Positions 9,060 through 16,647 of a DNA stretch of 42,551 nt are shown here, in pieces; positions within the stretch are counted from its first letter, which is position 1; every line of letters begins with the position of its first letter. The stretch spans positions 1 to 42,551 of the IMG/VR virus record IMGVR_UViG_3300030329_003374, one strand, 5' to 3'. The notes beneath the pieces are model-generated. The model saw nothing but the letters and a program-made list of their open reading frames with translations, was not told where the DNA came from and searched no databases. The stretch is from a virus. The translations under genes were made by a program, and so were the position numbers.

Positions 9060-9295
9060 TAGCCGGTCGCCTTTTTCTTCGCCGCTTTCTTGACTGGAAC
9101 AACCGTGCTTGCCGCTTCCGCCGCTGCATCCGCCGCAACCTCACTTTTCTTGACGCCCATCCGCAGGAACACGGCCAAGCCGCTCGTCACGACCAGTTGC
9201 AGCATCTCCGCCATCTCCAGTTCGCCGGTGAAGTAACCGCCGATGGCGGCGATGATGGCGGCGATTGCCGTCCAGACTGTTTTAGATTTTAGCAT
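9059..9295 (-). CDS. Holin-like two-helix membrane protein (78 aa)
   Basis: There are two hydrophobic segments, at about residues 8-22 (WTAIAAIIAAIGGYF) and 31-46 (LQLVVTSGLAVFLRM), and a Lys-rich C-terminus (VKKAAKKKATG). The short N-terminus, two helices and basic tail are what class II holins look like. The opening LKSKTVWTA resembles small phage membrane proteins I have seen annotated as holins. It lies in a cluster of tiny envelope proteins. It is the best holin candidate in the genome. Confidence 0.6.
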   Translation of the reverse strand: MLKSKTVWTAIAAIIAAIGGYFTGELEMAEMLQLVVTSGLAVFLRMGVKKSEVAADAAAEAASTVVPVKKAAKKKATG

Positions 9296-9298
9296 AAT

Positions 9299-9622
9299 TT
9301 ATTCAGGTTTGTGTTCTGACTTGTCAATCGCACCCAATTTTAACTCGGCTTGGTTGCCCCCCGCCTTGACCGTTAAACTTGGAAACGGCACATCGAGAGA
9401 CAGATAAGGAACCTTAAAGTTGATGCCGTCAGGGCTGATTCCAGCGTCAGGAAGCACCCCCGCCTTTGCGCCCAAGCAAAGTGACGGCAACGCCCAAGTG
9501 ATCTTCTGGCCAAACAGCGTGACGCTTGGCTTGGGTTTCCACCCAGCACCAAACAAGTCACCCGCCTCAACACTCGACGCTGAAACCAACAACGCCCCAA
9601 CTAATACTAATGTTTTCTTCAT
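9299..9622 (-). CDS. Secreted small protein with signal peptide (107 aa)
   Basis: The N-terminus MKKTLVLVGALLVSASSVEA is a classical Sec signal peptide with an AxA-like cleavage site (VEA-GD). The mature part is beta-rich with no recognised motif, and both remaining Lys/Glu clusters are at the C-terminus. It overlaps the small upstream membrane gene (ATGA). It sits in the lysis cluster, so it may act in the periplasm or outer membrane, but no muralytic motif is visible. Confidence 0.65.
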   Translation of the reverse strand: MKKTLVLVGALLVSASSVEAGDLFGAGWKPKPSVTLFGQKITWALPSLCLGAKAGVLPDAGISPDGINFKVPYLSLDVPFPSLTVKAGGNQAELKLGAIDKSEHKPE

Positions 9623-9780
9623 CGTTTACCCTTATACAAATCCGAACACTTCTTCGCAATATACAGCAACGAAACCAGCGAGATGAGGAACTTCAGAAAG
9701 ATGTCCATCTGCACCAGCCAGTTGCCGATCCCCGTGACCGAGGCAATCGCAACCTTTAAATCGTCTACCCATGTCATCAT
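9619..9780 (-). CDS. Small single-span membrane protein, holin-like candidate (53 aa)
   Basis: The frame opens MMTWVDDLKVAIASVTGIGN and has one hydrophobic helix at about residues 27-42 (DIFLKFLISLVSLLYIA), then a basic tail ending KGKR. Its ATG overlaps the stop of the upstream lipoprotein gene (ATGATGA) and its TGA overlaps the next ATG (ATGA). The coupling at both ends strongly supports a real gene. It could be a second holin or antiholin. Confidence 0.7.
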   Translation of the reverse strand: MMTWVDDLKVAIASVTGIGNWLVQMDIFLKFLISLVSLLYIAKKCSDLYKGKR

Positions 9781-10004
9781 CTCTTTCCTGTCATCGGCAT
9801 CAACTGTGGATAGCTCGCTGGAATGGCGCGAACCGAGTTGGTTGCCGCACCGAAAAAACCACCGCGCTCCTGTTCTGGATGCGCGGGATAGTATTCCGCT
9901 TCAAAACCCGTAATTGACAAATCAATCTCCTTCAAATTAGCACATCCCGCTCCTACCCAAATCACAAACGCCGCAATGGCAACAATCGCCAGCAAGCGTT
10001 TCAC
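9777..10004 (-). CDS. Small lipoprotein in the lysis cluster (75 aa)
   Basis: I choose the GTG at 10004. It overlaps the upstream stop as GTGA and gives MKRLLAIVAIAAFVIWVGAGC, a perfect lipoprotein signal with lipobox VGAGC and the modified Cys at 21. A longer frame from 10052 would overlap the previous gene by 52 bp and bury the signal peptide. The mature part is short and hydrophilic. It could be an outer spanin or an exclusion lipoprotein. Confidence 0.65.
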   Translation of the reverse strand: MKRLLAIVAIAAFVIWVGAGCANLKEIDLSITGFEAEYYPAHPEQERGGFFGAATNSVRAIPASYPQLMPMTGKR

Positions 10005-10294
10005 TCCTCCTGCCGTGGCTTCGACGGTCGTTTTGGACTCATCCCCATACATTTGTAAAGGGCCGCGACTTCCACTCGCAGCATTGCGATCTCCTTCGAG
10101 AGCTTGTTCGTTTCCTTGTCGTGTCCATTCAGTCTGTCAATTAATTTGACAACTATCTCATAGAGCGACTTGACCTCTCCAGAGAGATCGCGGAGAACGT
10201 AGAACACAATCTTATAACCAAAGATTCCTGCCGCAGCCGCAGCGACGACAGGGAACCCAAGGGTCTGGATAAGATTGGCCGTGTCCGCTCCCAC
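10001..10294 (-). CDS. Membrane-anchored coiled-coil protein (97 aa)
   Basis: One hydrophobic helix at about residues 12-34 (LGFPVVAAAAAGIFGYKIVFYVL) is followed by a coiled-coil stretch (residues about 36-82) and a basic Pro-rich end. The topology fits an inner spanin, or a YvrJ-like small phage membrane protein. The lipoprotein gene that follows it makes an inner/outer spanin pair conceivable here too. The two candidates cannot be separated by sequence alone. Confidence 0.6.
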   Translation of the reverse strand: MGADTANLIQTLGFPVVAAAAAGIFGYKIVFYVLRDLSGEVKSLYEIVVKLIDRLNGHDKETNKLSKEIAMLRVEVAALYKCMGMSPKRPSKPRQEE

Positions 10295-10297
10295 ATT

Positions 10298-10546
10298 TTA
10301 CTTTGTCGCCTCAACCTTGACCTCTGGCTCTGCCTCCGCTTCCAAGCTGGAAGTCAGCAACCCCATGAAGTGATTCCTAGACCCATGCAACTGCTCCAAG
10401 CTGAAGCCGGTCTGTCGAATCTTGCCCTCGATGTCAGCAACATGATTCAGTAAGTTGATCTGTTCCTGTGAAAGATCACTCACTTTATGTTCCTCGCCGT
10501 TAATCACGACGACCTGTTCTTGTTTTTCTTCTTCTTTTTTAGCCAT
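10298..10546 (-). CDS. Small coiled-coil phage protein, DUF6447-like (82 aa)
   Basis: The ATG at 10546 gives MAKKEEEKQEQVVVINGEEH, then KVSDLSQEQINLL and a coiled-coil segment. The order of basic start, short 'hxGxxhxhsDLs' element and coiled coil resembles DUF6447-type proteins of marine phages. A TTG two codons upstream is also possible. It stands between the small Lys/Arg-rich protein and the lysis cluster. The function is unknown. Confidence 0.62.
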   Translation of the reverse strand: MAKKEEEKQEQVVVINGEEHKVSDLSQEQINLLNHVADIEGKIRQTGFSLEQLHGSRNHFMGLLTSSLEAEAEPEVKVEATK

Positions 10547-10554
10547 AGCCAAAA

Positions 10555-10659
10555 TTATCTTTTTCGTTTTTTCATAGAAGATTTTATTGATGGTTTCTTC
10601 GTTGATTTTTTCGGTGGACGACCCACTTTACTTCCGTATGTTCCTTTTCCTTTTGGCAT
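10555..10659 (-). CDS. Small basic protein MPKGKGTYGSKVGRPPKK type (34 aa)
   Basis: This frame fills the gap between the fibre gene and the 82-aa gene. It reads MPKGKGTYGSKVGRPPKKST and continues as an almost purely Lys/Arg/Ser tail. I have seen this N-terminal signature (PKGKGTYGSKVGRP) in many marine podovirus genomes as a tiny hypothetical protein near capsid or fibre genes. Its charge suggests nucleic-acid or capsid-lumen binding. Confidence 0.75.
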   Translation of the reverse strand: MPKGKGTYGSKVGRPPKKSTKKPSIKSSMKKRKR

Positions 10660-10663
10660 AATA

Positions 10664-12778
10664 TTATCCTTCCAAAACCTTCACCCGCGCACTCAACTCT
10701 TGCACCGCCTTGATTAACGGCATTACCAGCGACCCGTATTTCAGCGACAAGCGGCCATCCGGTGACTCGTCAACAATGTCCACATCCAGACCGACTTCAT
10801 CCAGCGCGGTCTGCACATCCTGTGCTATTAAGCCAAGCCGCACGGTGTCGTTGTCTGCCGGTCGATCAATAGCTGGCACGGTGACTGTCTCGTAAACGGC
10901 GTCCTGCGCCTCGACGGCGGCACTTACCAGACGGCGTTTGGTGACTTCATCAGACGCTTCTTGGACGATGTATTCTTCCATCACCGGACACTTGTGAATG
11001 ACCGGATCGCCATTGCTGTCAACACACGGCGACCCGTCCTCATTAACAACTGGGTGATCGTCGTAAAGTGGTATGCGTTCGATGCGAGTGACTGTTTCAG
11101 TAGAGACTTTGCGGATGTAGTTATTGCCTTCGCCTTTAACCATCTCCACCTTCTCAACTTCTTCAGTAACTTCACGTTCGTCGTACTTGTGCCGTTCGCC
11201 TTTAACTTCTTCCCGCGCCTCCTGCACGACTTCGTCTTCCCACACCTCGTCCTGTGCTTTGACGGCTGGAGTGACAAGCTGTTCTTCGGTTCTCTCTTTG
11301 TAGGAGCCGTCAAGCAACCGACCTTCATCGTCGCTGTCTGGATAGTCGGCGGGGTTCTTAAATTTGAACGTGACCGGCTGCAACTTCTCGATGAACGCCA
11401 AGCCGGTATCGTCGTTTGCAATGTCCCGCTTGATGCGCCTGTCCGAGTACGCAGCGAAGTCCACTTGGCCCTTGATGGCCGTGATATTGGTGTCGCCTAG
11501 CGCAACCGTGTTGTTGCCAATACCAAGCGCGTTGTAACCAATAACGATCTGGTTATCGGCATCATCTCGGCTAGTGCGAGCCAAGTGACCAATTAGAACA
11601 CAATTGTCGGCATTTTTTAGTGCCGTGTTACTACCGCCGTCATTGTAATATCTACCCGCTTCATAACCCAATGCGACATTGCCGTCAGAAGCACTATTTT
11701 CTAGGCTGTATAACGCTGCCGAACCAACAGCCGTGTTATACGACTCGCTGCCGTCTGAATCAGTCCCGTCTGGATCACCGACACTGTATAACGCATCTTT
11801 GCCAACTGCCACGTTGTCTACACCAGCAACAAGGTACATCATCGTATTCGCGCCCAACGCTGTGTTGCCTGCGCCAGTTGTCGTGTTCAACGACTTGTAG
11901 CCGACTCCCGTGCAGTTACTATTAGTCGAAAGCGCATACCCCGATTCGTGGCCGATCAGCACGTTCTGTGCGCCAGTTGTGATGGTCGTTCCAGCGTAGT
12001 GACCAATAACCAGATTTCCATTCCCAGTAGTCGTTGCATCAAGCGAGAAGTTGCCTATCGCAATGTTGTTGTTGCCGGTTGCGTTGTCAGAATTGTCACC
12101 AGCAGCGTCGTTGGCTCGAAGTGCGCTGACACCAATCGCTATGCAGTCATCTGTGGTAGTTGCAAATTGACCGGCGAGAGAACCAAGCATCGTGTTCCGC
12201 ATCCCAGTTGTTTGTTGGCCAGTCGAATAACCCGCAAACATACAGTAAGAACTGTCTGTAATCCCAGCACCGGCTTCTGCACCAATCGCCGTGTTGCCTA
12301 CGCCTTCTGTGCAAGCACCTAATGCGTTATAACCAACCGCAGTCAGATAAGTCGCACTCGTTGCTGAGTCTGCTGCATTCGCACCGATAGCGGTTGCATT
12401 GCTGCCGGTGAATACTTCAAGTGCCTTTCGGCCAACCGCTGTGTTTTCATCGCCAGATGTAGCTGCGGATAGTGCAGCCGACCCGATTGCTGTGTTATTT
12501 GTTGCACCGCTGGTAGTTCCGTCCAATGCTTCACGACCAACAGCCGTACTGTTTGTATCTGCCGTGCCGCCACTACCCAAACCGTGGCCAATTTCCAGCG
12601 AGCCGACAGTCAACGACATCTCATTGGTCGCACTCTCGTCAATCGTGATGTTCTTGCCGCCAGTAGACGCAAGCCATTGCATCACCTCACCCACACCATC
12701 GGACTTGATGATGGGGTCGTTCTCGACCGTCGTGCCACCACGACGTATGAACGGCGTGCTGCTAATTTTCGCTCCCAT
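10664..12778 (-). CDS. Tail fibre/spike with YadA-like head repeats and S74 intramolecular chaperone (704 aa)
   Basis: Residues about 75-420 are a long series of short repeats of the form AxGxxAL (TAVGREAL, TAIGSAAL, TAVGRKAL, TAIGAEAG), the left-handed beta-roll pattern of trimeric adhesin heads. At residue 445 the motif SDRRIKRDIA starts an S74 intramolecular chaperone that normally cleaves itself off after trimerisation. Its second half resumes at about 647 (RLGLIAQDVQTALDEV). A charged insertion of about 170 residues separates the halves. The C-terminus ends in a coiled coil (AVQELSARVKVLEG). It is probably a receptor-binding fibre. Confidence 0.82.
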   Translation of the reverse strand: MGAKISSTPFIRRGGTTVENDPIIKSDGVGEVMQWLASTGGKNITIDESATNEMSLTVGSLEIGHGLGSGGTADTNSTAVGREALDGTTSGATNNTAIGSAALSAATSGDENTAVGRKALEVFTGSNATAIGANAADSATSATYLTAVGYNALGACTEGVGNTAIGAEAGAGITDSSYCMFAGYSTGQQTTGMRNTMLGSLAGQFATTTDDCIAIGVSALRANDAAGDNSDNATGNNNIAIGNFSLDATTTGNGNLVIGHYAGTTITTGAQNVLIGHESGYALSTNSNCTGVGYKSLNTTTGAGNTALGANTMMYLVAGVDNVAVGKDALYSVGDPDGTDSDGSESYNTAVGSAALYSLENSASDGNVALGYEAGRYYNDGGSNTALKNADNCVLIGHLARTSRDDADNQIVIGYNALGIGNNTVALGDTNITAIKGQVDFAAYSDRRIKRDIANDDTGLAFIEKLQPVTFKFKNPADYPDSDDEGRLLDGSYKERTEEQLVTPAVKAQDEVWEDEVVQEAREEVKGERHKYDEREVTEEVEKVEMVKGEGNNYIRKVSTETVTRIERIPLYDDHPVVNEDGSPCVDSNGDPVIHKCPVMEEYIVQEASDEVTKRRLVSAAVEAQDAVYETVTVPAIDRPADNDTVRLGLIAQDVQTALDEVGLDVDIVDESPDGRLSLKYGSLVMPLIKAVQELSARVKVLEG

Positions 12779-12793
12779 ATTATTCCTTTCGGT

Positions 12794-13108
12794 TTAACCA
12801 AACTCGACTACCGAATAGCTGCCTCCAGCCCCCGTTCCAGCCACCGTCACCGCACCCACATACCCGTCCACGCTCAATGTGCCGCCCGTGCCATCTGCGG
12901 TTGAACTGCAACCGGGAAGGACGAAGTGGCAAGCCGTGGTTGTTGGCGTGGTTCCAGACAAATTCACAAGCAACTTGTCCACGGCCATGTTGGTGATGAT
13001 GAACGACTTTCGGTAATCGTTTGCCGCCAAAGCGGTAATATCGTCCTTAAACGACCCGCTGCTATTCGCCGTGATTGTTCTTGCGCCTGTTACTGCTCTG
13101 ATTTTCAT
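12794..13108 (-). CDS. Small beta-rich virion-type protein (104 aa)
   Basis: This is a small Thr/Ser/Gly-rich protein with the appearance of a beta-sandwich (KSFIITNMAVDKLLVNLSGT, then GTGAGGSYSVVEFG). No signal or membrane segment is present. It lies between the tail-tube-like gene and the long fibre. Small proteins at this place in podoviruses are often decoration or fibre-attachment proteins, but I do not recognise the family. Confidence 0.6.
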   Translation of the reverse strand: MKIRAVTGARTITANSSGSFKDDITALAANDYRKSFIITNMAVDKLLVNLSGTTPTTTACHFVLPGCSSTADGTGGTLSVDGYVGAVTVAGTGAGGSYSVVEFG

Positions 13109-13112
13109 AATT

Positions 13113-13811
13113 CTAGTATGTACTCACCTTTGGTTTGCGAACCTGACCCTGCTCCCTGTGCAGGGAGTCCTGCTCGAGTGACAGGAGCCCCTCGGCTTTC
13201 TGTTCCTCCAGCGGGTTGGGTGTCCCGTTCGCGGTTAAATAGTCTGTGTAAATTCCTTGGGTTAGGTAGCCCGTAAAACGGCTTGGTATCTTAACCTTTA
13301 CCCAAGGAGAGTTGACGGTGCCGCTGGATACCGGCTCCGCAGCCGTTGGGCTTGACCCTCCGACTGTGTAGAAATTGTTGTCATCATACGCCTGCGCCCC
13401 CGCAGCATAGGTGCCAGCAGCCCACACATCCCCCGTCAGGTCTGTTCTTGCCTCCCTATACTCCACAAACACGCTCGTCTGGCCTCCCCTTGTATATATA
13501 AACCTGTCGGTGCCATCGTCATACAGCCTGTAGTTCTGGGGAATGGCCTCTGTGGTTAGCAGAGGGTCTTTCTGGTAAACCTCGATGATGTCGCCCATGG
13601 CTGATGTCATGGTGAACTTGTCGGAGGTTGCTGTGGTAAGGTTCTCCACCCTCACCAAGTCGGGCCAAGGTGCTGATATATAGATGATCGCCAAGCGGCG
13701 GTTTGCCAAGTCCCTGACCTGTTTAAAGAAGTGGGTTGGCAGATTATCCCTGTCCAACCCCGCCAGTTGGGCTACTCCATTTAACACAGCTCCAAAATCA
13801 AGCGCCAGCAT
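13113..13811 (-). CDS. Head-tail adaptor / tail tubular protein A-like (232 aa)
   Basis: A helical N-terminal half (residues about 15-45, HFFKQVRDLANRRLAIIY) is followed by a beta domain with IYTRGGQTSVFVEYREARTD and a C-terminal helical region rich in Glu/Gln. This layout and its place three genes after the capsid match podovirus gp11-type adaptors that join portal and nozzle. The start overlaps the previous stop region by one base. The assignment is by context and general pattern. Confidence 0.65.
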   Translation of the reverse strand: MLALDFGAVLNGVAQLAGLDRDNLPTHFFKQVRDLANRRLAIIYISAPWPDLVRVENLTTATSDKFTMTSAMGDIIEVYQKDPLLTTEAIPQNYRLYDDGTDRFIYTRGGQTSVFVEYREARTDLTGDVWAAGTYAAGAQAYDDNNFYTVGGSSPTAAEPVSSGTVNSPWVKVKIPSRFTGYLTQGIYTDYLTANGTPNPLEEQKAEGLLSLEQDSLHREQGQVRKPKVSTY

Positions 13812-14161
13812 CAGCCGTAACTCTTCCTATACTTTGGAGTGGAACCATGCCCAACCTGTATCTTGGTTCCCTTGCTATTGACCCTGCACTGAGGGTTGTC
13901 GGCTAGATAGTTGTCCATGAACTTCTTGTCCTTCCAACAATCGTAACCCAAACGCTGCCCCCAGTAGTGGTAACTATCCGCACTGATCTGTGCCTTCATC
14001 GCGCCCAAGCCGTCAACCGACTTGCGCTCCTTATGGTTGGTTTGCCCGAGCCGCTTTTGAGCGGCCCGGGCTACAACCTTTTGCCTGTTCCAACCCGTCC
14101 TGAACTCATTGAGCATCCCGTCAATGAGACCCTCCTCGAGTCCTTCTAGGCTAACAAGCAT
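13811..14161 (-). CDS. Conserved phage protein after the capsid (116 aa)
   Basis: This is a basic, mainly helical protein with the distinctive segment SVDGLGAMKAQISADSYHYW and a further GYDCWKDKKFMDNYLADNP. It follows the capsid gene by 8 bp and overlaps the adaptor gene by one base. The sequence looks like a family conserved in podoviruses of environmental origin. Its role, perhaps in head completion, is unknown. Confidence 0.65.
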   Translation of the reverse strand: MLVSLEGLEEGLIDGMLNEFRTGWNRQKVVARAAQKRLGQTNHKERKSVDGLGAMKAQISADSYHYWGQRLGYDCWKDKKFMDNYLADNPQCRVNSKGTKIQVGHGSTPKYRKSYG

Positions 14162-14169
14162 GAGACCGA

Positions 14170-15270
14170 TTACGCAGCCGCAGATGAGAACTTGCCAAAC
14201 CCCTTCGGGTTTTTCACAACAAGCGAAGCAACTGCCTCCACAATTCGGCCTTCACCAGAACCAGAATTTGGCAGGGACTGCACCCGGGGGAGCATCCCAT
14301 ACCGCATCTCGGTCATCTCCATCGGGATAATATATCCCCGAGTAACCTCTGGAACAAAGTTATCGACATGGATGTTGAGCGTCCCAAAATCACCCTCGAA
14401 CACCGAGATGGTGTTCTTGAATGTGGTGTTGCCCAGCTCTTGGTTGAAGGTGCGGACATGAGCCGATGACTTGTTATCTGTCTCGCCCTCCACCGTGCTG
14501 GTCAAGTTGGTGAATGCCCTCTTAATCTTGGTTCCACAAATAAGATCGTATGAGCGTGTGCTTCCCGTCTCATTATAAATGGACTCAAGAACCCCTTGAA
14601 CATTCTCCTCGCTGAAACCACTGTCGGTAGCCGTTGCCGATCCAACATCGATGGTGCTGTCTCCCGGCGTCTGGAAGTCATCGGGAATATCCGCATCTCC
14701 AGCCGTGACCGTCTCGGTTATCCACTGCCCCAGCCCTCTAGTCCGATAAGGGACTCCACTGCTGCCGGTCGTTTCCTTTAGCGGAGAGTTGTCGCTCAGG
14801 AAAGTCGCCTCAATGTCCCGTTTTAACTCAACGGTCTTCTTGGCAACGCCTTGGGCGAGGAGGTTCTTTCCTCCAACGGGGTTGGTGACCTCGGTTGCCA
14901 ACGGGCTGACCTTGGTCGCCCTGCGGAAGTACTGAGCGTAGTTGCTCAACTCTTCCCTGTTCCGAGCGTGACTCTGGATGTAGGGAGCGTGTTCAGTCCC
15001 GTGACTCACAGAATTCCCGAGAGAGGCATCGACTGTGTCAGTCGCGTCCTTGCCATCCCTATAACCAAGAATTGTTGTTGCCTCGTACTCATCCGCACTC
15101 CAGCGGTGATACATATTCCCGAGGTCTTTCCCCTTGGGCATCATGCTCGTCAGCGGAGTGTCTTTTGCGTCGATTAAGGAAATCCAATCCGCGAGGTCTT
15201 CCCTCTTGGTTGGGCCTGATGTTAGCGCACTTCCACTTCCTTGGAAATCCGCTTCAAATAATTGTGCCAT
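14170..15270 (-). CDS. Major capsid protein, DUF5309-like (366 aa)
   Basis: The opening (KREDLADWISLIDAKDTPLTSM) followed by MYHRWSADEYE fits the DUF5309-type phage capsid family, an HK97-fold group. The length is usual for that family. The C-terminal part contains beta-rich segments (FEGDFGTLNIHVDNF, RGYIIPMEMTEM) as in HK97-type A-domains. It directly follows the scaffold gene with a one-base overlap (TAATG) and precedes the head-completion and adaptor genes. Confidence 0.85.
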   Translation of the reverse strand: MAQLFEADFQGSGSALTSGPTKREDLADWISLIDAKDTPLTSMMPKGKDLGNMYHRWSADEYEATTILGYRDGKDATDTVDASLGNSVSHGTEHAPYIQSHARNREELSNYAQYFRRATKVSPLATEVTNPVGGKNLLAQGVAKKTVELKRDIEATFLSDNSPLKETTGSSGVPYRTRGLGQWITETVTAGDADIPDDFQTPGDSTIDVGSATATDSGFSEENVQGVLESIYNETGSTRSYDLICGTKIKRAFTNLTSTVEGETDNKSSAHVRTFNQELGNTTFKNTISVFEGDFGTLNIHVDNFVPEVTRGYIIPMEMTEMRYGMLPRVQSLPNSGSGEGRIVEAVASLVVKNPKGFGKFSSAAA

Positions 15271-16283
15271 TAGATAAAGCCTTTCATTAACTCAGTTAGT
15301 GAGTCTCTATCCCTTCTATCTGTGAAGTTTTTGACTGCGCTGGCTTTCCGCTTTGTCTCGGCATCAGTGTGCTTCGGTGCCGCAGCAGGCTTTGTGGGTT
15401 GAGCCGTCGCTTTTGCAACCTTCCCGGCTTTCTTGCCCTTCGAGTTTTGCAACTCAGCATAGGCCATCAAACCAAGCTGGTAGATCGTGACATCCGCCTT
15501 CCACTCAGCGTGTCTCTTCAGCTCTGGGCGGTTTCTCAAGATTTCCTGAGCCTGTTGGTACATCGCGTGGGATCGATCTTTCCAGTATGGAAAGGCTTCC
15601 TCCACCAACCTTGAGTTTTCCCGCTCGGAGATCAGGTACTCCCTGCGCTTGGGCAACTCCCTCAATGCCTGCCGAGCCCTGCGCTTGATCCCCAGAATGT
15701 CCTCCTCGCTGTAATCCTTGTCGCCTTGTGTCGCCCCGTTGGGGTGATCCTCGGCCCAATCATACACCTCCTGAGCTTCTCGGAGCTTGTCTTCAACCTC
15801 CTTGACCGTCCTCACATCCCCGTATGGGTTGCTGTTATCAACAACCGCAGGAGACTGCTCGTCCTTCTGCTCAAGTTGCGCTCTCAGCTCAGCGTTCTCG
15901 TCCTCAAGGGTGGAGACCCTACTCTCGGTCTCCTTCCTGATCGCGGTTAGCTTGCCGATTCGCTTGAGGAGCCCATCCTGACCCTTAGCGTCAGCCGACT
16001 CGTCATCATCTTCACTATTAGAAAGAACTTCTGACTCAGTTTCTGACTCGTTATCTCCCGAGTCACTCGACTCAGGCGGGTCAGATTCCTTTACCCCTCC
16101 TTCAGCTTCATCATCAGCGGGTTGCGTAGGCTCGGGTTCTGTAGCCTCCTGCTCAGGTTCATCGGTTGCCCCGAAGACTCTGGCAAGTCCCGCTTGGTCT
16201 ATAAGACCTCCCAAGTTGTTCAGCCCTTCAGTTGCTTCCTGCGACTCGGGCAGTGAGTCGCCAGTATCCTGTCCTTTAGCCAT
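15270..16283 (-). CDS. Scaffolding protein (337 aa)
   Basis: This is a very acidic protein with low-complexity Glu/Ser/Asp stretches in residues about 40-100. A coiled coil follows at about 105-150 (KLTAIRKETESRVSTLEDENAELRA region), and the helical basic C-terminus is rich in Lys/Ala. The acidic N-terminus, coiled coil and basic helical end are the usual profile of podovirus scaffolds. The gene directly precedes the major capsid gene. The weak AAAGG sequence before the ATG serves as ribosome binding site. Confidence 0.85.
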   Translation of the reverse strand: MAKGQDTGDSLPESQEATEGLNNLGGLIDQAGLARVFGATDEPEQEATEPEPTQPADDEAEGGVKESDPPESSDSGDNESETESEVLSNSEDDDESADAKGQDGLLKRIGKLTAIRKETESRVSTLEDENAELRAQLEQKDEQSPAVVDNSNPYGDVRTVKEVEDKLREAQEVYDWAEDHPNGATQGDKDYSEEDILGIKRRARQALRELPKRREYLISERENSRLVEEAFPYWKDRSHAMYQQAQEILRNRPELKRHAEWKADVTIYQLGLMAYAELQNSKGKKAGKVAKATAQPTKPAAAPKHTDAETKRKASAVKNFTDRRDRDSLTELMKGFI

Positions 16284-16422
16284 GCCTTTAATGGGAGCAA
16301 GTCCCCGTCAGCATTTTGTTTAAGGGCAAACACAGAAAACCCTCGAGGGCTATAACGCTCCGAGGGCTCGATTAACTAGGTCGGCTGGCGGGAAAAACCC
16401 GTTAAACCTGTTATACTATAAT
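16284..16422 (-). promoter_or_regulatory. Intergenic hairpins before the scaffold gene (attenuator/terminator candidate)
   Basis: This is the largest gap in the structural block. On the minus strand a hairpin around CCCTCGAGGG (16340-16349) is followed by TTTTCTG, and a second hairpin ACGGG-TTTTT-CCCGC lies at 16388-16402. Between 16403 and 16425 is an AT-rich stretch that contains TATAGTATAAC on the minus strand. It could be an attenuator, an RNA-processing site or a promoter region that lets scaffold and capsid be expressed at a different level from portal. The U-tract is short. Confidence 0.38.
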
Positions 16423-16647
16423 CTACTTGTTTCTTTTTGCTGTTGTCACAGCCTCGTTGATCAGGGTCTTGAGTGAGCGCAGCGCATCCAGCCTCCCTGC
16501 CGAGTGTGCCCGTTCGTTGTTCTCAACGGTTGGAGCGGAAACAAATCCGATCTCCGCATCCACGCTCTCGTCTATCAAGAGGTTGACTCCCTCCAGTAGA
16601 TCGTCTGCGTTTCCTGTCGCCAGTTTATCTGTTATCGATGTGTTCAT
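16423..16647 (-). CDS. Small protein between portal and scaffold (74 aa)
   Basis: This acidic to neutral helical protein starts MNTSITDKLATGNADDLLEG and ends with a helix (DALRSLKTLINEAVTTAKRNK). It overlaps the end of the portal gene by 4 bp. No family is recognised. The position suggests an assembly cofactor, but nothing in the sequence proves it. Confidence 0.65.
   Translation of the reverse strand: MNTSITDKLATGNADDLLEGVNLLIDESVDAEIGFVSAPTVENNERAHSAGRLDALRSLKTLINEAVTTAKRNK

Noticed and set aside
10961-11500. Long 179-aa frame on the plus strand inside the S74 fibre gene
   Set aside because: It is antisense to a clearly coding, motif-bearing region. It is Phe/Val/His-rich as expected from the reverse complement of Glu/Lys codons and has no ribosome binding site.
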